Below are positions 1 to 8,160 of a stretch of DNA of 36,401 nt, in pieces. The position numbers were made by a program, and so were the translations under genes. The notes below the pieces were generated by a model. The model searched no databases. It was not told the DNA's origin and saw only the letters and a list, made by a program, of their open reading frames with translations. Every line of letters begins with the position of its first letter. Position 1 is the stretch's first letter. The stretch spans positions 30,760 through 67,160 of the forward strand of contig DFXX01000041.1 of NCBI GenBank assembly GCA_002381765.1, in the 5' to 3' direction. The stretch is from Bacteriovoracaceae bacterium UBA4097 (lineage in GTDB: Bacteria; Bdellovibrionota; Bacteriovoracia; Bacteriovoracales; Bacteriovoracaceae).

Positions 1-1
1 A

Positions 2-625
2 CTAGAGAAAGAAGAATTATTCTTAGGCTCCATTCTTATTCCATTATTTCTCTGCTTAGGAGTTCTTTTATCTACCGTAAAGGACCCATCAGAACTTTTT
101 ACGGTAGTAGAAAAAAAAGCCAAGGCTAAAGCAGTTAGAAAAGTTGAAGTAAAGAATACTCCCAAAGAAGAAGCTCCTAAGATTGAGCCGGCCACGAGTT
201 TATCTCAAACTCTCAGCGCTCCCACTTCTTTAGGTGGAGATTTGAAATCTCTTTCCGCGGGAGTAGTTTCTGAAGGCACTGGGGGCAGTGGTGGCATGAA
301 TATCACCCAGGGCGAGACTTCTACCGCCATGCTTGCTCAGGAGACGGGAGGAGAGAGTCGCCCTGCTAGAGCTCTGCAGGTGGTCAATCCCACTTATCCC
401 CAGTCCGCTCAGGCAAGAGGTATTGAAGGCTTCGTCATCTTGGAGATCCTGATTTCAGAACGAGGTCAGGTTACGGAGGCGAAGGTTCTTAGTTCCAACC
501 CACAAGGACTTTTTGAACAGGTCGCCATCGAGGCCATCAGGAAGTGGAGCTTTGAGCCAGGGATTGAAAACGGCAAGACTGTGATCAGTCGAATTAAACA
601 GAAGGTAAATTTTGAACTTAATTAA
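2..625 (+). CDS. TonB-family energy transducer protein, 5' end outside window
   Basis: The frame is open from base 2, so the gene starts upstream of the window. The visible part has a hydrophobic inner-membrane segment (LFLGSILIPLFLCLGVLL), then a Lys/Glu/Pro-containing periplasmic linker, and a C-terminal TonB domain of about 85 residues with the family pattern YP..A...GIEG.V.....I...G.V..A.V..S......E.A..A...W.F.P. TonB proteins couple the ExbB/ExbD proton motor to outer-membrane receptors; the partner genes are probably just upstream. The next gene overlaps it by 14 nt, so the two are very likely co-transcribed. The family is clear; whether it is the main TonB or a paralogue cannot be told. 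Confidence 0.87.
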   Translation, partial: LEKEELFLGSILIPLFLCLGVLLSTVKDPSELFTVVEKKAKAKAVRKVEVKNTPKEEAPKIEPATSLSQTLSAPTSLGGDLKSLSAGVVSEGTGGSGGMNITQGETSTAMLAQETGGESRPARALQVVNPTYPQSAQARGIEGFVILEILISERGQVTEAKVLSSNPQGLFEQVAIEAIRKWSFEPGIENGKTVISRIKQKVNFELN

Positions 626-1727
626 GATCTTATTTCTTTTTTCAGTTTCCTTTTCTCTATATGCTCTCACAGAAGAAGAAGAGAAAAAGTATGATGAACT
701 GGAAGGGCTCTCATTCTTAGAAGCCTTGATTAAAGATAAAAAGTATCAGGAAGTCGTTAAACAGTATCCTGCTATATCAAAGAATAAAGATGAACTGGGC
801 ACCTACCATTACCTTCTAGCGACCGCTTACTATCATCTTAAAGATTTTAAACAGGCCTATGCAATTCTAGATAAGGGGCAAGGCCATAAGAAAAATGATC
901 TTGAGTATCATAAACTATGGGCCAGGACTTCCTTTGAACTCAAGAATTATAAGCAGTGCTCTATTTTATTCTCCGAGGTATCTTTAAAAGAAATTTCGGG
1001 CACTGATTGGGAGACCTTGGGAGCTTGTCTTACCCAAAGCGGGAATGAGGAAAAGTTAGTAAAACTCACTCTTAATCATTCCTCGGACGATTTTGATTTT
1101 CTTCTCTTGAATCAAAAAATTCTTTCTCAAAAGGGTCTTCATTCCTTTGCTAAAGAAAGGCGCAAGAGACTTTTATCCGCTTGTCTTAAAATTGATTCAT
1201 ATTTAAGTCTCTGGTCTGTACTTGAAGCTTCTAAAATCACTGACATCGATGTGCTGGAAATGGGCCATGCTTGCCATCCTGAAGCCATGGAGATCACGAG
1301 TCTTCTTGTGAAAAATCTTTTTCTCGAGGGTAAGTACCATTCTATCGCCTATATCTTTGAGACATTATCGGCTCAAGATGCCAGCTATCTAAAACATGCT
1401 GCCGAATTCTATAAAGTGGCCGGACGAAATACCGTTGCAGATTATTTCTTCATTTTAGGTGATGAAGATGGCTATCTACTGGCCAGATCTGCGAATTTTC
1501 TCAATCAGGAAAACTATGCGGGACTGATGACCATTCCCTTCAAGCCTTCTTTACTTAAAAGTAATAAAGATCTGATGTATGCCTTGGCCTATTCGCAGTT
1601 TAAGTATCTTAATCTAGATGCTTCACTAAGCACTCTTACCGGGCAGACCAAAAAGAGCAGCCGTGATGAACAACTTGCGGGACTAATCGATCAGTGTAAG
1701 AACTTGGCCTGGAAGTGCCGACCTTAG
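612..1727 (+). CDS. Secreted TPR-repeat protein
   Basis: A 371-residue protein starting with TTG; AAGG lies about 6 nt upstream, inside the TonB-family gene, and no better start is seen. Residues 1-18 are a Sec signal peptide ending in SLYA. The mature protein is helical with TPR-like stretches around residues 50-125 (GTYHYLLATAYYHL, KDFKQAYAIL, LWARTSFELKNYKQC) and weaker helical repeats to the C-terminus. TPR proteins act as scaffolds. The 14-nt overlap with the TonB-family gene suggests a periplasmic accessory role for the TonB complex, which is inference from context. It ends tail to tail with the kelch lipoprotein gene, and the two stop codons share bases. Confidence 0.75.
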   Translation: MNLIKILFLFSVSFSLYALTEEEEKKYDELEGLSFLEALIKDKKYQEVVKQYPAISKNKDELGTYHYLLATAYYHLKDFKQAYAILDKGQGHKKNDLEYHKLWARTSFELKNYKQCSILFSEVSLKEISGTDWETLGACLTQSGNEEKLVKLTLNHSSDDFDFLLLNQKILSQKGLHSFAKERRKRLLSACLKIDSYLSLWSVLEASKITDIDVLEMGHACHPEAMEITSLLVKNLFLEGKYHSIAYIFETLSAQDASYLKHAAEFYKVAGRNTVADYFFILGDEDGYLLARSANFLNQENYAGLMTIPFKPSLLKSNKDLMYALAYSQFKYLNLDASLSTLTGQTKKSSRDEQLAGLIDQCKNLAWKCRP

Positions 1728-4700
1728 GGGGGAGTGACGAGTCTTGCGCCATTTTGAAGGGCCACGCCAAATTGTCCGGCCCCGCCATAAATAATTAACT
1801 CAATATCTACTTTTGTCATCGTATGTTGAGTACGGGCAGCCGGGGCACCCGCTGATGATAATGGTCTCCATTTATCTCTAGAAATATCATAGGCAGCTCC
1901 ATCATTAGGCATAGTCATGCCACCCTCACTGCCTCCCCAGGCAATTACGTAATGCCCGTTCCAACCTATCGTTGTAAAGTCTCGAGGAGTGGGAGCACCA
2001 ATTGTAGTCATGGGGATCCATGAATCTGAGATCGGATTATAGCGGGCCCCAGTATTGAATCTTACCGTTCCAGAATCATTATCTCTTCCACCCCAGATGA
2101 TTAATTCAGATCCATTACTCGTGAAGCCCATCCTATGACGAGCGATTGGATTACTTGTCATGGACATGGGATACCAAGTGTCCGTCGGTAAGTGATACCT
2201 CGCTCCTGTATCCAATGCACTCACATCATCCTTCCCACCCCAGATAATGAGATAATCTCCTACGATGGCATAAGCTGGCAGGATCCGTGCTGAGGGAGCA
2301 CCTGACGTATTCATCGGCGTCCAGGAATTAGTGTTGTAGTCATAAATGAGACCACTATCAAACATAGTCATTCCATTACTTCCGCCCCAAATAATCATGC
2401 GATTCCGAAGTGTATCCCAGACTGCGATATGTTGAGAGCGAGCTGATCCCGCTGGCGGAGGGGCGAGGGGAGTCCAGCTATTGTCTGAATTTAAACGAGC
2501 GCCATCATCGAGATAGGTTCCAGCATTTCTTCCTCCCCACATAAGCATCGCCCCAGCATTAGGACTCCATACGGTAGTATGCTCTACTCTTTCTGTAGGA
2601 GGTGGGCTTAGGAGTGCCATCCATGAGTCGCTAATGAAGCGAGCTCCTGAATTTAAAAAGACTGATCCATTATGGCCACCCCAGGTGATCAATTCTGTGC
2701 CAGTTGAGACTGCTGTATGATCGATCCTACCTACCGGAGAGTTTGCCATTGGCTGCCAAACAGGCAAGGGAAATGGCACCTCAAAGGGATAGGTCTGAGT
2801 GTAGGAAATATTTCCTGCCGCATCCTTTGATTTCAATCTTACGGTGTAACTATTTCCAGGAGCTAGCGTACAATTAGTCAAGGTGTGGCTGGTGAGATTT
2901 TGATTCACAATTTCTTCAGGACAGAAATTAGTTAAATCACCTACATCATAGATACTTATTAGATACTGATACTCATCAGCGACATCTGACCAATGAATGG
3001 TTGGAATCTTGCCGTCCTCAAGTAGATTATCAACATCAAAATCGCTCCCCCCAGAGACTCCATTTATAATTGGAGCCATTGGAGGGGTCATATCAAAAAT
3101 ATAGGTAGCAAAAGCTGTTGAGCAAGGAGATGAATTTCCTGCCGCATCGATCTGTTTAGTATAGAAGTTGTAAATTCCCTCTGTCGAGATGTTTGCCGAA
3201 GACAAATTCACGGAAGGAGAACTGACCCCAGGATAGCTTGCCTGAAGTGTGGTGCAGCTCGTATCTTTATGAAGTTCAACCGTAGCGCCTATTTCTAAAC
3301 CAGAAATTGCGAAGTTCGGAGAGATGCTATTGCCCGGAGAACTAATAGGAAAATTTAATGTTATAGAAATCGGCGCTGGTGGTGGAGTCATATCGACTGC
3401 CAGTGATACTGAACATCCAGAAAAGCTGCTATTTCCGGCGGTATCAATGCTTTCAATTTTAAAAGAATATACTTGATCCGTTACGGGATTGATCGTCCAG
3501 GAATTATCACTGTTACCGGCCACAGGATTATTTGAGAGAAGTGTTAAACAACCTGCTCCGCTATAGATCCGCACCTTCTGGGAGGCCACATCCATGGCCA
3601 CAGAGGGAGTCCATTGTGCCATGATGATGTTTGAGTTCGTGGGCGAAGCGAGATTCCATGATAATCCAGCAGCAGGTGCGGGAGGATTCTGATCTATTGT
3701 CATCGCACTTGAACAACTAGATGCGATGCTATTTCCAGATTGATCGATGGAAATAATTAAAGCGTAATAGGTTCCACTACTCAGAGTCAGGGTAAACGAG
3801 GTTAATGAACCTACCGAAGCTGGGGTATTGCTGGGAATAGAGCACATCGAATCAGAAAAGAGATAGATCTCCTGGTGGGCCAGACCATTGGAATCAAATG
3901 CTGCCGTCCAAGTGAGAGTCGTCGTACTGGCCGATGAAGGATTACTTCCAACCCAAGTCAGGGCACTCGCTGCAATAGGTGGGGTTGTATCATGAATATA
4001 AGTTGTATTAACGGTGCTACAAGCAGATGTGAGTCCATCGACCACCTGATTGGCAAAGAGGGTATAGCTTCCTTCGGAAAAGGAAACAAACACTCCTGTG
4101 ATAGTGCCTGAATAAGGTTCAGTGCCAAGTACAGTTGAGCAGCTCGAATCTGTAAAGACATTGACTGCCGAAGCTCCGGCCACAATACCACCCACATTAA
4201 CCACGCCACCTGAGACTGAGATGCTGGTGGGAGGGGGAGGAGCAACGGGAGTGAGGGTACTTAAAAGAAAGAGTTTGCTTTCAAACGGAGCTGATGGATT
4301 ATCTAAAAGTAGATGAGATCCAGATAGCAGTCCCTGAGAAATTCCTTTTGAGAATTTATAAACTTCTCGATTGGCCCCTGAACAATCTGGAGTAATAAAG
4401 GCGTGGATCTCAGTATTCAAAGCAAAGGCATTTCCACCTAAGGGAAGTTTAATCGCAGTTGCAGCTAGGCTTATGGGATCGGCAGCGTTGACTGAAATAC
4501 ATTGCGACCTGAGGCCATTATCGGTGGAAGGCAGAAGGCTGGAAGCTGGGACTAAGTAGTTAGGAAGTACGACTCGGTAAGACTTATGTAAGCCTTTCTG
4601 AGCGTCACAAGAGTTACCGACACCCAAAGAAGCTAAGCTATTGCAGGTGTAGAGATTGAGTACTTGAGGTGAATTTGCTTGAAGGTAATCAGCAGGTGTA

Positions 4701-5038
4701 AATCTAGAATCACAACCAGTGGAGTCCATCGTGAGGTCGACATTGATATCTGAACCAGTAAGATTTGCACTGGTACTGCCACAACGTACATTTCCCGAAA
4801 GGGGAGAAGCTCCGTCCCAGCCTATGGCATAGAAAGTCCAAGAGCCGTTTTTTAACTTAAAGGTATGTTGATCCCCATTGATATATTTACCGAAAGAAGC
4901 TGTCCTGTCTGTGGTATGGCCATAAACCATAATACCGCCGGGAAAACTCGCTCCTGCAACCAGGGCACCAATTTGAAAGGTGAACTTGGCCTTTACCCCT
5001 TCCTCCTGAGAGCAAGATAGCATAACCAATGTGATCAT
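1724..5038 (-). CDS. Large lipoprotein with Ig-like repeats and C-terminal kelch-type repeats
   Basis: About 1104 residues from the ATG at 5038. The N-terminus carries a lipobox (VMLSC), so it is a surface or periplasmic lipoprotein. A unique region (to about residue 260) is followed by several Ig/FN3-like modules opening with D.TPP or D.NPP and containing paired cysteines, then from about residue 757 seven kelch-like blades, each with an (I/L)I.WGG-type motif (ITWGG, MLMWGG, MIIWGG, LIIWGG, LIIWGG, VIAWGG, LIIYGG), enough for one beta-propeller. An adhesion or carbohydrate-binding role would fit but is not shown. The ATG leaves only 8 residues before the lipobox cysteine and has no SD. In-frame codons upstream would restore a normal signal (IKSLLLAMITLVMLSC), so the true start is probably the ATC at 5059 with GGAGA six bases before it. 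Confidence 0.82.
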   Translation of the reverse strand: MITLVMLSCSQEEGVKAKFTFQIGALVAGASFPGGIMVYGHTTDRTASFGKYINGDQHTFKLKNGSWTFYAIGWDGASPLSGNVRCGSTSANLTGSDINVDLTMDSTGCDSRFTPADYLQANSPQVLNLYTCNSLASLGVGNSCDAQKGLHKSYRVVLPNYLVPASSLLPSTDNGLRSQCISVNAADPISLAATAIKLPLGGNAFALNTEIHAFITPDCSGANREVYKFSKGISQGLLSGSHLLLDNPSAPFESKLFLLSTLTPVAPPPPTSISVSGGVVNVGGIVAGASAVNVFTDSSCSTVLGTEPYSGTITGVFVSFSEGSYTLFANQVVDGLTSACSTVNTTYIHDTTPPIAASALTWVGSNPSSASTTTLTWTAAFDSNGLAHQEIYLFSDSMCSIPSNTPASVGSLTSFTLTLSSGTYYALIISIDQSGNSIASSCSSAMTIDQNPPAPAAGLSWNLASPTNSNIIMAQWTPSVAMDVASQKVRIYSGAGCLTLLSNNPVAGNSDNSWTINPVTDQVYSFKIESIDTAGNSSFSGCSVSLAVDMTPPPAPISITLNFPISSPGNSISPNFAISGLEIGATVELHKDTSCTTLQASYPGVSSPSVNLSSANISTEGIYNFYTKQIDAAGNSSPCSTAFATYIFDMTPPMAPIINGVSGGSDFDVDNLLEDGKIPTIHWSDVADEYQYLISIYDVGDLTNFCPEEIVNQNLTSHTLTNCTLAPGNSYTVRLKSKDAAGNISYTQTYPFEVPFPLPVWQPMANSPVGRIDHTAVSTGTELITWGGHNGSVFLNSGARFISDSWMALLSPPPTERVEHTTVWSPNAGAMLMWGGRNAGTYLDDGARLNSDNSWTPLAPPPAGSARSQHIAVWDTLRNRMIIWGGSNGMTMFDSGLIYDYNTNSWTPMNTSGAPSARILPAYAIVGDYLIIWGGKDDVSALDTGARYHLPTDTWYPMSMTSNPIARHRMGFTSNGSELIIWGGRDNDSGTVRFNTGARYNPISDSWIPMTTIGAPTPRDFTTIGWNGHYVIAWGGSEGGMTMPNDGAAYDISRDKWRPLSSAGAPAARTQHTMTKVDIELIIYGGAGQFGVALQNGARLVTPP

Positions 5039-5059
5039 TGCTAAGAGTAGGGATTTGAT

Positions 5060-5128
5060 AAAAATTCTCCAGAGGAATTAGTTGCTTCTTCTTATCGACA
5101 TAAAAAGAAGGAAGTTGAACCTCTGGAG
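5060..5128 (-). promoter_or_regulatory. Leader hairpin with U-run in front of the kelch lipoprotein
   Basis: A perfect 9-bp inverted repeat (CTCCAGAGG at 5067-5075 and CCTCTGGAG at 5120-5128) encloses a second pairing of the CTTC.TTCTT / AAGAAGAAG type. In the minus-strand RNA the 3' arm contains the only plausible Shine-Dalgarno (GGAG) of the lipoprotein gene and is followed at once by AATTTTT. It could be an attenuator, an SD-sequestering switch, or simply the terminator of the upstream gene that ends at 5170. Confidence 0.55.
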
Positions 5129-5151
5129 TAAGTTTAAAATCAGCCAGTTAG

Positions 5152-5179
5152 ATTATATTGTGGTTAAAATTAATAACAA
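5152..5179 (-). promoter_or_regulatory. Predicted sigma-70-type promoter for the kelch lipoprotein
   Basis: On the minus strand TTGTTA (5179-5174), a 16-nt spacer and a perfect TATAAT (5157-5152) are seen. Transcription would start near 5145, giving a leader of about 85 nt that includes the whole 5067-5128 hairpin. The -35 lies inside the last codons of the secreted-protein gene upstream. Confidence 0.5.
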
Positions 5180-5706
5180 TTGGAATGATTAAAGTATGAG
5201 AGCTCATTATATTGAGTAGGAGCTGCCTGGTCAGGATCTAAGCTATTGGTTCGGCGACCTTGGAAAGCAATAATTTTATTAAAGGTACCTTTATTGATTT
5301 GAAAGTTATCGCCGTCGGCAGTTTTGAGCCAATAGTAAGTTCCTTTTTTGGTTTTAACATAGAAGCTACCCACATACTCAGTCGAACCAAAATCATGGCT
5401 TGTGGTATAGGCAAGGGTGAAATAATCCGGAGAGTACTTGTAGTTGTTAGCAAGATCATTTTTCCAGTTAGAGATACTCATGCTTCCAGCATAGAGACTT
5501 TTTGATTGCTGATGAAAGCCCACTTCTTCTATAGAAGAATCAAGACGATCATTTAAAGTTTTAATAAAGAAAAGAATGATGGATGAATGTTGATTGCCAG
5601 AGATCGTTGCCACTCGATCGATGAAAATTTCACAATGCTTAGCAGGATAGTTTTGGGCATGAGCATTAAGTGAGAAAATGATAAGGGGCAAGAGTAGAGT
5701 TTTCAT
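5170..5706 (-). CDS. Secreted protein of unknown function
   Basis: 178 residues. The start is the ATG at 5706, chosen because GGAAG lies 5 nt upstream and the protein then begins with a clean signal peptide (MKTLLLPLIIFSLNAHA); an in-frame ATG at 5742 would bury it. The mature protein is soluble and beta-rich looking (SFYVKTKKGTYYWLKT), with cysteines at the start and end (KHCEIF near the N-terminus, SNCY at the C-terminus) that could form a disulfide. I do not recognise the family. The lipoprotein gene follows on the same strand but appears to have its own promoter. Confidence 0.6.
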   Translation of the reverse strand: MKTLLLPLIIFSLNAHAQNYPAKHCEIFIDRVATISGNQHSSIILFFIKTLNDRLDSSIEEVGFHQQSKSLYAGSMSISNWKNDLANNYKYSPDYFTLAYTTSHDFGSTEYVGSFYVKTKKGTYYWLKTADGDNFQINKGTFNKIIAFQGRRTNSLDPDQAAPTQYNELSYFNHSNCY

Positions 5707-5809
5707 AATTACTTCCTTTCTTAAAAGAAGACTTAAGGCCATTTATTTAACAATTTAAAAATTCTTAAACAATCTACTTAACCATAATTGTGACTTAACT
5801 TGATAGTTG

Positions 5810-5839
5810 TTTACAACTCTTCTGATGCTACGCTATATC
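5810..5839 (+). promoter_or_regulatory. Predicted promoter of the membrane PAS histidine kinase
   Basis: TTTACA (5810-5815), an 18-nt spacer and TATATC (5834-5839). Transcription would begin near 5846, about 17 nt before the TTG start at 5863, leaving room for the AGGT ribosome-binding site. Confidence 0.38.
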
Positions 5840-5862
5840 AAAAGCTAAACTAGGTAGATTAA

Positions 5863-8160
5863 TTGACCAGAAAATACTCTTTCCTCAAACACTTTCATCT
5901 CATAGTCGCATTCCTGACGATGCTTACTCTTCTCACCTGGAATTTAAGTAATAGCCCCATTGAAAAAATCTTCCCTGGCTTTTCTCTTATGCGGCCCAAT
6001 ACCGCCATTGGTCTGTTTATCTTGAGTTTGGCCTGTTGGTTATTGGCTAGAAGAAGAATATTAGCATTAGGTTTAACGTCACTGGTTTTGGTACTAAGCG
6101 CATTAACGGTCTTTCAGTATATTTTCCCGATAGAACTAGGTATCGATGAGCTATTCTTTAAGTCCCGATTAGATGGCAATCTCCTTCTGCCCCCGGGAAG
6201 ATTAGCTCCAGCTACCGGTCTATGTTTCCTGATTATATCTCTTGCTATTTTTTTGGATAAACTAACGAGTTTATCTAAGAACTGGATACAAGCTTTGTTT
6301 GTAACCACTTGGGTATTATCTTTCCAAGCTATTGTCTCTTATTTCTTCGGATATAAACCTTATTATGGCCTTGCCTTCTACACTCAGATGGCCCTTACTA
6401 CTTCCTTTTCTTTTTTTGTTATCAGCAGTGTTCTCTTAATCGAGAGTAGCACTCAGGGCTTTATGGGCATAATTCTAAAAGACGATACGGCCGGTATGAC
6501 CGGAAGAAGAATCTTGATTGCTGCTATCTTATTGCCAACCTTGACCTCTGCTCTCAAAAGCTTAGGTGCAAGATATAATTTCTTTGATGTTGAGTTTGAA
6601 GGCACTCTTAGTATTGTCTTGAATGTAGTTTGTTTTTCATGGATTGCCTTTCAAACCAGTCGCTCTTTAATGCAAGCAGAAAAAGAGAGCCTGCAAAATG
6701 AAAGGCAACTCAAGATAATTACCGATAAATTACCGGCTTTAATCTCTTATATGGATAAGTATGGAAGGTATACCTTCGCTAATAAATCTTATGAGAGCTT
6801 GCTGGGTCTCGATCGAAAAAACATCATTGGAAAGATGCGCTCTGAATTTTCTCCTACTGAAACGGCCAACAAAGCTCGACCCTTTGAAGAAAGAGTCATG
6901 AGAGGCGAAAGAGTTCATTACCAGAATATGATCATAAAAGACGGAAAACCCCTTCAGTTTGAAGTTGAGCATATTCCAGATTTCGACGAAAAGACGGGCG
7001 AAATTAAAGGCGCTATAAATATCGCTCATGACATTTCGGCACTTCATAATGCTCTTTCTGAAGCTAAGGCTGCCCAACTTAATCTCCACAATGTTTTTCT
7101 GAGGGCTAAAGTCGGGATTTGCATTCTTGAAGGCAATGATTTTGTCTTCAAGTTTGTTAACGAAACCTATGTAAATCTTCTCTTTGGGGGAGATAAGGAG
7201 TTACTCAATAAATCTGTAGTTGAGGCCCTACCAGAAGCTAAAGAGCAGGGGTTTATTGACCTTCTAAGTAATGTCTATCAAACAGGAGAACCCTTCGTCG
7301 GGAGTGAATTGCCTATATCACTTCTACAGACCGATGGTTGTGCAAAATTATTCTATCTTAACTTTATCTATCAACCTAAATTTACTGCCCATGGAGAGAT
7401 CGATGGTGTTATCGCTTTTATTACCGATGTGACAGAGTTGGTTGAGTCACGAAAAAAAGTAGAGACTGCCGTACAGGCGAGGGATCAACTAATTAGTATT
7501 TGCTCTCATGAGTTATTAACTCCTATCTCCAGTATGAAGCTTACAAATCAGATTCTTCTGAGGAAACTTGCTAAAGAAACTGTGTCTTCTGAAGTTATGA
7601 TTAAGTCACTTACCACTAGCGAAAAGCAAATCGATCGTCTTATTAAGCTAATTGAGGAGATGCTTGATTTCTCCCGAATTGGAACCGAAAATCTGAAGAT
7701 AAGTAAAAATCATTTTTCTCTTTCTGAAGTCGTTTATGAATTAGTAGAAAGACTCCGGCCACACATTGACTCTCAAGGAGTCGAAGTGAAACTCGAGATC
7801 CAAAAAGATGTGACAGGAATGTGGGACCAGTTTCGAATTGAACAGGTGCTTACCAATCTCATAACCAATGCTATTAAATATGGTAACCACAAATCCTTTC
7901 AAGTATCTCTTGCAAGGAATGAACAATTAGCAATTTTAGAGGTCATTGACCAAGGACATGGAATACCTCACCAGGCCGTTGAGAGGATCTTTGAGCCCTT
8001 TGAAAGGATAACCCCTGACAATAATATTACTGGGCTTGGCATGGGACTTTATATCTCTAAAAAAATAGTCGAAGCTCATGGTGGGCGTATAGTAGTAGAG
8101 AGTCAGCTAGGGTTGGGCTCTGTTTTCAGAGTTACTCTGCCTATTCTCTCTAATTGTTAA
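5863..8160 (+). CDS. Membrane-bound PAS-PAS sensor histidine kinase
   Basis: 765 residues from a TTG start with AGGT seven bases upstream. Residues 1-270 form about eight membrane helices of a common integral sensor type (MRPNTAIGLFIL, GRLAPATGLCFLI). Two PAS domains follow (about 285-400, with YTFANKSYESLLG, and 405-530), then HisKA with the phospho-acceptor H549 in SHELLTP, and HATPase_c with the N box around N669 (NLITNAIKYG), G1 box D696 (DQGHGIP) and G2 box (GLGMGLYISK). It should autophosphorylate in response to a membrane or PAS-sensed cue. There is no receiver domain and no response regulator beside it, so it is an orphan kinase here. Its 3' end overlaps the convergent kinase gene by 54 bp. 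Confidence 0.92.
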   Translation: MTRKYSFLKHFHLIVAFLTMLTLLTWNLSNSPIEKIFPGFSLMRPNTAIGLFILSLACWLLARRRILALGLTSLVLVLSALTVFQYIFPIELGIDELFFKSRLDGNLLLPPGRLAPATGLCFLIISLAIFLDKLTSLSKNWIQALFVTTWVLSFQAIVSYFFGYKPYYGLAFYTQMALTTSFSFFVISSVLLIESSTQGFMGIILKDDTAGMTGRRILIAAILLPTLTSALKSLGARYNFFDVEFEGTLSIVLNVVCFSWIAFQTSRSLMQAEKESLQNERQLKIITDKLPALISYMDKYGRYTFANKSYESLLGLDRKNIIGKMRSEFSPTETANKARPFEERVMRGERVHYQNMIIKDGKPLQFEVEHIPDFDEKTGEIKGAINIAHDISALHNALSEAKAAQLNLHNVFLRAKVGICILEGNDFVFKFVNETYVNLLFGGDKELLNKSVVEALPEAKEQGFIDLLSNVYQTGEPFVGSELPISLLQTDGCAKLFYLNFIYQPKFTAHGEIDGVIAFITDVTELVESRKKVETAVQARDQLISICSHELLTPISSMKLTNQILLRKLAKETVSSEVMIKSLTTSEKQIDRLIKLIEEMLDFSRIGTENLKISKNHFSLSEVVYELVERLRPHIDSQGVEVKLEIQKDVTGMWDQFRIEQVLTNLITNAIKYGNHKSFQVSLARNEQLAILEVIDQGHGIPHQAVERIFEPFERITPDNNITGLGMGLYISKKIVEAHGGRIVVESQLGLGSVFRVTLPILSNC

